Source: Arenicola marina
Taxonomy: Eukaryota; Annelida; Polychaeta; Arenicolidae
NCBI GenBank assembly: GCA_964019135.1
Contig: OZ025258.1
Span: 35,358,126 to 35,422,125, forward strand
DNA length: 64,000 nt
Direction of reading: 5' to 3'
Position 1 is the stretch's first letter. Every line of letters begins with the position of its first letter. Position numbers and translations under genes: made by a program. Below the pieces are notes generated by a model. That model was not told the origin of the DNA. It did not search any database and was given only the letters and a program-made list of their open reading frames with translations. Of this stretch, positions 58,577-64,000 are shown piece after piece.

Positions 58577-61500
58577 CAAAACGCCACGTGGTCGGGGTAT
58601 GTAGCTGACTGATACGTACAGGTGTGGGAGCCACGTGGTCGGGGTATGTAGCTGACCGATACGTACAGGTGTGGGAGCCACGTGGTCGGGGTATGTAGCT
58701 GACCGATACGTACAGGTGTGGGAGCCACGTGGTCGGGGTATGTAGCTGACTGATACGTACAGGTGTGGGAGCCACGTGGTCGGGGTATGTAGCTGACCGA
58801 TACGTACAGGTGTGGGAGCCACGTGGTCGGGGTATGTAGCTGACTGATACGTACAGGTGTGGGAGCCACGTGGTCGGGGTATGTAGCTGACCGATACGTA
58901 CAGGTGTGGGAGCCACGTGGTCGGGGCATGTAGCTGACCGATACGTACATGTGTGGGAGCCACGTGGTCGGGGTATGTAGCTGACTGATACGTACAGGTG
59001 TGGGAGCCACGTGGTCGGGGTATGTAGCTGACTGATACATACAGTGTGGGAACCACGTATTCGGGGCATGTAGCTGACTGTTACAAGGAGGTGTGGGAGC
59101 CACGTGGTCGGGGTATGTAGCTGACCGATACGTACAGGTGTGGGAGCTACGTGGTCGGGGTATGTAGCTGACTGATACGTACACTGTGGGAGCCACGTGG
59201 TCGGGGTATGTAGCTGACCGATATGTACAGGTGTGGGAGCCACGTGGTCTGGGTATGTAGCTGACCGATACGTACAGGTGTGGGAGCCACGTGGTCGGGG
59301 TATGTAGCTGACCGATACGTACAGGTGTGGGAGCCACGTGGTCGGGGTATGTAGCTGACCGATACGTACAGGTGTGGGAGCCACGTGGTCGGGGTATCTA
59401 GCTGACTGTTACAAAAAGGTGTGGGAGCCACGTGGTCGGGGTATGTAGCTGACCGATACGTACAGGTGTGGGAGCCACGTGGTCGCGGTATGTAGCTGAC
59501 TGATACGTACAGGTGTGGGAGCCACGTGGTCGGGGTATCTAGCTGACTGTTACAAAGAGGTGTGGGAGCCACGTGGTCGGGGTATCTAGCTGACTGTTAC
59601 AAAGAGGTGTGGGAGCCACGTGGTCGGGGTATGTAGCTGACCGATACGTACAGGTGTGGGAGCCACGTGGTCGGGGTATGTAGCTGACCGATACGTACAG
59701 GTGTGGGAGCCACGTGGTCGCGGTATGTAGCTGACCGATACGTACAGGTGTGGGAGCCACGTGGTCGGGGTATGTAGCTGACCGATACGTACAGGTGTGG
59801 GAGCCACGTGGTCGGGGTATGTAGCTGACTGATACGTACAGGTGTGGGAGCCACGTGGTCGGGGTAAGTAGCTGACCGATACGTACAGGTGTGGGTGCCA
59901 CGTGGTCGGGGTATGTAGCTGACTGATACGTACAGGTGTGGGAGCCACGTGGTCGGGGTATGTAGCTGACCGATACGTACAGGTGTGGGAGACACGTGGT
60001 CGGGGCATGTAGCTAACCGATACGTACATGTGTGGGAGCCACGTGGTCGGGGTATGTAGCTGACTGATACGTACAGGTGTGGGAGCCACGTGGTCGGGGT
60101 ATGTAGCTGACTGATACGTACAGTGTGGGAACCACGTATTCGGGGCATGTAGCTGACTGTTACAAGGAGGTGTGGGAGCCACGTGGTCGGGGTATGTAGC
60201 TGACCGATACGTACAGGTGTGGGAGCTACGTGGTCGGGGTATGTAGCTGACTGATACGTACACTGTGGGAGCCACGTGGTCGGGGTATGTAGCTGACCGA
60301 TATGTACAGGTGTGGGAGCCACGTGGTCTGGGTATGTAGCTGACCGATACGTACAGGTGTGGGAGCCACGTGGTCGGGGTACGTAGCTGACCGATACGTA
60401 CAGGTGTGGAAGCCACGTGGTCGGGGTATGTAGCTGACCGATACGTACAGGTGTGGGAGCCACGTGGTCGGGGTATGTAGCTGGCTGTTACAAAAAGGTG
60501 TGGGAGCCACGTGGTCGGGGTATGTAGCTGACCGATACGTACAGGTGTGGGAGCCACGTGGTCGCGGTATGTAGCTGACTGATACGTACAGGTGTGGGAG
60601 CCACGTGGTCGGGGTATCTAGCTGACTGTTACAAAGAGGTGTGGGAGCCACGTGGTCGGGGTATCTAGCTGACTGTTACAAAGAGGTGTGGGAGCCACGT
60701 GGTCGGGGTATGTAGCTGACCGATACGTACAGGTGTGGGAGCCACGTGGTCGGGGTATGTAGCTGACCGATACGTACAGGTGTGGGAGCCACGTAGTCGG
60801 GGTATGTAGCTGACCGATACGTACAGGTGTGGGAGCCACGTGGTCGGGGTATGCAGCTGACCGATACGTATAGGTGTGGGAGCCACGTGGTCGGGGTATG
60901 CAGCTGACCGATACGTATAGGTGTGGGAGCTACGTGGTCGGGGTATGTAGCTGACCGATACGTAGAGGTGTGGGAGCCACGTGGTCGCGGTATGTAGCTG
61001 ACCGATACGTACAGGTGTGGGAGCCACGTAGTCGGGGTATGTAGCTGACCGATACGTACAGGTGTGGGAGCCACGTGGTCGGGGTATGCAGCTGACCGAT
61101 ACGTATAGGTGTGGGAGCCACGTGGTCGGGGTATGTAGCTGACCGATACGTAGAGGTGTGGGAGCCACGTGGTCGCGGTATGTAGCTGACCGATACGTAC
61201 AGGTGTGGGAGCCACTTGGTCGGGGTATGTAGCTGACCGATACGTACAGGTGTGGGAGCCACGTGGTCGGGGTATGTAGCTGACCGATACGTACAGGTGT
61301 GGGAGCCACGTGGTCGGGGTATGCAGCTGACCGATACGTATAGGTGTGGGAGCCACGTGGTCGGGGTATGCAGCTGACCGATACGTATAGGTGTGGGAGC
61401 CACGTGGTCGGGGTATGTAGCTGACCGATACGTAGAGGTGTGGGAGCCACGTGGTCGCGGTATGTAGCTGACCGATACGTACAGGTGTGGGAGCCACGTA

Positions 61501-64000
61501 GTCGGGGTATGTAGCTGACCGATACGTACAGGTGTGGGAGCCACGTGGTCGGGGTATGCAGCTGACCGATACGTATAGGTGTGGGAGCCACGTGGTCGGG
61601 GTATGTAGCTGACCGATACGTAGAGGTGTGGGAGCCACGTGGTCGGGGTATCTAGCTGACTGTTACAAAGAGGTGTGGGAGCCACGTGGTCGGGGTATCT
61701 AGCTGACTGTTACAAAGAGGTGTGGGAGCCACGTGGTCGGGGTATGTAGCTGACCGATACGTACAGGTGTGGGAGCCACGTGGTCGGGGTATGTAGCTGA
61801 CCGATACGTACAGGTGTGGGAGCCACGTAGTCGGGGTATGTAGCTGACCGATACGTACAGGTGTGGGAGCCACGTGGTCGGGGTATGCAGCTGACCGATA
61901 CGTATAGGTGTGGGAGCCACGTGGTCGGGGTATGTAGCTGACCGATACGTAGAGGTGTGGGAGCCACGTGGTCGCGGTATGTAGCTGACCGATACGTACA
62001 GGTGTGGGAGCCACGTAGTCGGGGTATGTAGCTGACCGATACGTACAGGTGTGGGAGCCACGTGGTCGGGGTATGCAGCTGACCGATACGTATAGGTGTG
62101 GGAGCCACGTGGTCGGGGTATGTAGCTGACCGATACGTAGAGGTGTGGGAGCCACGTGGTCGCGGTATGTAGCTGACTGATACGTACAGGTGTGGGAGCC
62201 ACGTGGTCGGGGTATGTAGCTGACCGATACGTACAGGTGTGGGAGCCACTTGGTCGGGGGTAGTAGCTGACCGATACGTACAGGTGTGGGAGCCACGTGG
62301 TCGGGGTATGTAGCTGACCGATACGTACAGGTGTGGGAGCCACGTGGTCGGGGTATGTAGCTGACCGATACGTACAGGTGTGGGAGCCACGTGGTCGCGG
62401 TATGTAGCTGACTGATACGTACAGGTGTGGGAGCCACGTGGTCGGGGTATCTAGCTGACTGTTACAAAGAGGTGTGGGAGCCACGTGGTCGGGGTATCTA
62501 GCTGACTGTTACAAAGAGGTGTGGGAGCCACGTGGTCGGGGTATGTAGCTGACCGATACGTACAGGTGTGGGAGCCACGTGGTCGGGGTATGTAGCTGAC
62601 CGATACGTACAGGTGTGGGAGCCACGTGGTCGCGGTATGTAGCTGACCGATACGTACAGGTGTGGGAGCCACGTGGTCGGGGTATGTAGCTGACCGATAC
62701 GTACAGGTGTGGGAGCCACGTGGTCGGGGTATGTAGCTGACTGATACGTACAGGTGTGGGAGCCACGTGGTCGGGGTATGTAGCTGACCGATACGTACAG
62801 GTGTGGGAGCCACGTGGTCGGGGTATGTAGCTGACCGATACGTACAGGTGTGGGAGCCACGTGGTCGGGGTATGTAGCTGACTGATACAAAGAGGTGTGG
62901 GAGCCACGTGGTCGGGGTATCTAGCTGACTGTTACAAAGAGGTGTGGGAGCCACGTGGTCGGGGTATGTAGCTGACCGATACGTACAGGTGTATGAGCCA
63001 CGTGGTCGGGGTATGTAGCTGACCGATACGTACAGGTGTGGGAGCCACGTGGTCGGGGTATGTAGCTGACCGATACGTACAGGTGTGGGAGCCACGTGGT
63101 CGCGGTATGTAGCTGACCGATACGTACAGGTGTGGGAGCCACGTGGTCGGGGTATGCAGCTGACCGATACGTATAGGTGTGGGAGCCACGTGGTCGGGGT
63201 ATGTAGCTGACCGATACGTAGAGGTGTGGGAGCCACGTGGTCGCGGTATGTAGCTGACTGATACGTACAGGTGTGGGAGCCACGTGGTCGGGGTATGTAG
63301 CTGACCGATACGTACAGGTGTGGGAGCCACGTGGTCGGGGTATCTAGCTGACTGTTACAAAGAGGTGTGAGAGCCACGTGGTCGGGGTATGTAGCTGACC
63401 GATACGTACAGGTGTGGGAGCCACATGGTCGGGGTATGTAGCTGACCGATACGTACAGGTGTGGGAGCCACGTGGTCGGGGTATGTAGCTGACCGATACG
63501 TACAGGTGTGGGAGCCACGTGGTCGGGGTATCTAGCTGACTGTTACAAAGAGGTGTGGGAGCCACGTGGTCGGGGTATGTAGCTGACCGATACGTACAGG
63601 TGTGGGAGCCACATGGTCGGGGTATGTAGCTGACCGATACGTACAGGTGTGGGAGCCACGTGGTCGGGGTATGTAGCTGACCGATACGTACAGGTGTGGG
63701 AGCCACGTGGTCGGGGTATGTAGCTGACTGATACGTACAGGTGTGGGAGCCACGTGGTCGGGGTATGTAGCTGACCGATACGTACAGGTGTGGGAGCCAC
63801 CTGGTCGTGGTATGTAGCTGACCGATACGTACAGGTGTGGGGGCCACGTGGTCGCGGTATGTAGCTGACCGATACGTACAGGTGTGGGAGCCACGTGGTC
63901 GGGGTATGTAGCTGACCGATACGTACAGGTGCGGGGGCCACGTGGTCGCGGTATGTAGCTGACCGATACGTACAGGTGTGGGAGCCACGTGGTCGGGGTA
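58577..64000. repeat. 47-bp satellite carrying an E-box per unit, continues past window end
   Basis: About 115 head-to-tail units of 47 bp: GTGGGAGCCACGTGGTCGGG, then GTATGTAGCTGACCGATACG and TACAGGT. Most units contain CCACGTGG. Variant units (GACTGTTACAAAGAGGT; GGTATGCAGC with TATAGGT; CGTAGAGGT) recur in the same order. A rare unit with CCACGTATTCGGGGC at 59,055 recurs about 1,080 bp later at 60,134, close to 23 units. The long minus-strand frames come from the 141-bp triple unit. Confidence 0.97.

Noticed and set aside
59586-60557. 323-codon minus-strand open frame (Thr/Pro/His/Tyr repeats), and similar frames throughout 58,455-63,988
   Set aside because: Produced by the 47-bp satellite: three units make 141 bp, so all minus-strand frames stay open. 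No start context, splice sites or non-repeat sequence supports a protein.

Overview
This is eukaryotic genomic DNA from an animal, most likely a marine invertebrate. The one clear host gene has 16 coding exons inside this window with GT/AG introns. There are tRNA-derived SINEs, LINE remnants and many MITE-like inverted-repeat elements. There is no bacterial-style gene packing. The exact phylum cannot be fixed from the sequence alone; amphioxus, hemichordate, mollusc and annelid genomes would all fit.

Layout. Positions 1-48,000 contain no host gene that I can recognise. They are a mosaic of tandem arrays (unit sizes 44, 15, 27, 21, 22, 28, about 42, 9, 34, 22 and 33 bp) and dispersed elements. 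The dispersed elements include five repeat families with two or more copies in the window, a fold-back element with inverted satellite arms (7,397-8,804), and a family of GC-homopolymer-ended MITEs (616, 2,485, 7,977). A second MITE family has 6-bp target duplications (18,433 and 51,432). There are also SINEs with RNA polymerase III A and B boxes, a 5'-truncated LINE with an RT motif (about 18,925-20,410, minus strand) and a second retroelement coding remnant (39,780-40,200, minus strand).

Positions 48,089-57,790 hold sixteen coding exons, with an unbroken frame of 782 codons, of a WD-repeat protein that I identify as CFAP251/WDR66. This is an axonemal protein of the calmodulin- and spoke-associated complex at the base of the radial spokes in cilia and sperm flagella. 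The gene is incomplete: its 3' exons must lie beyond the window. The intron after exon 16 holds a nuclear-receptor-half-site-rich repeat and then at least 5.4 kb of a 47-bp satellite that runs off the window end.

Tandem arrays make up roughly a quarter of the window by my estimate. The long open frames in these arrays are by-products of repeat periodicity, not genes. The most interesting material is structural: the fold-back satellite element, an empty-site comparison for one MITE family, a SINE whose A-box region has expanded into a 28-bp tandem array, decoy copies of an exon end inside a CFAP251 intron, and a satellite carrying an E-box in nearly every unit.
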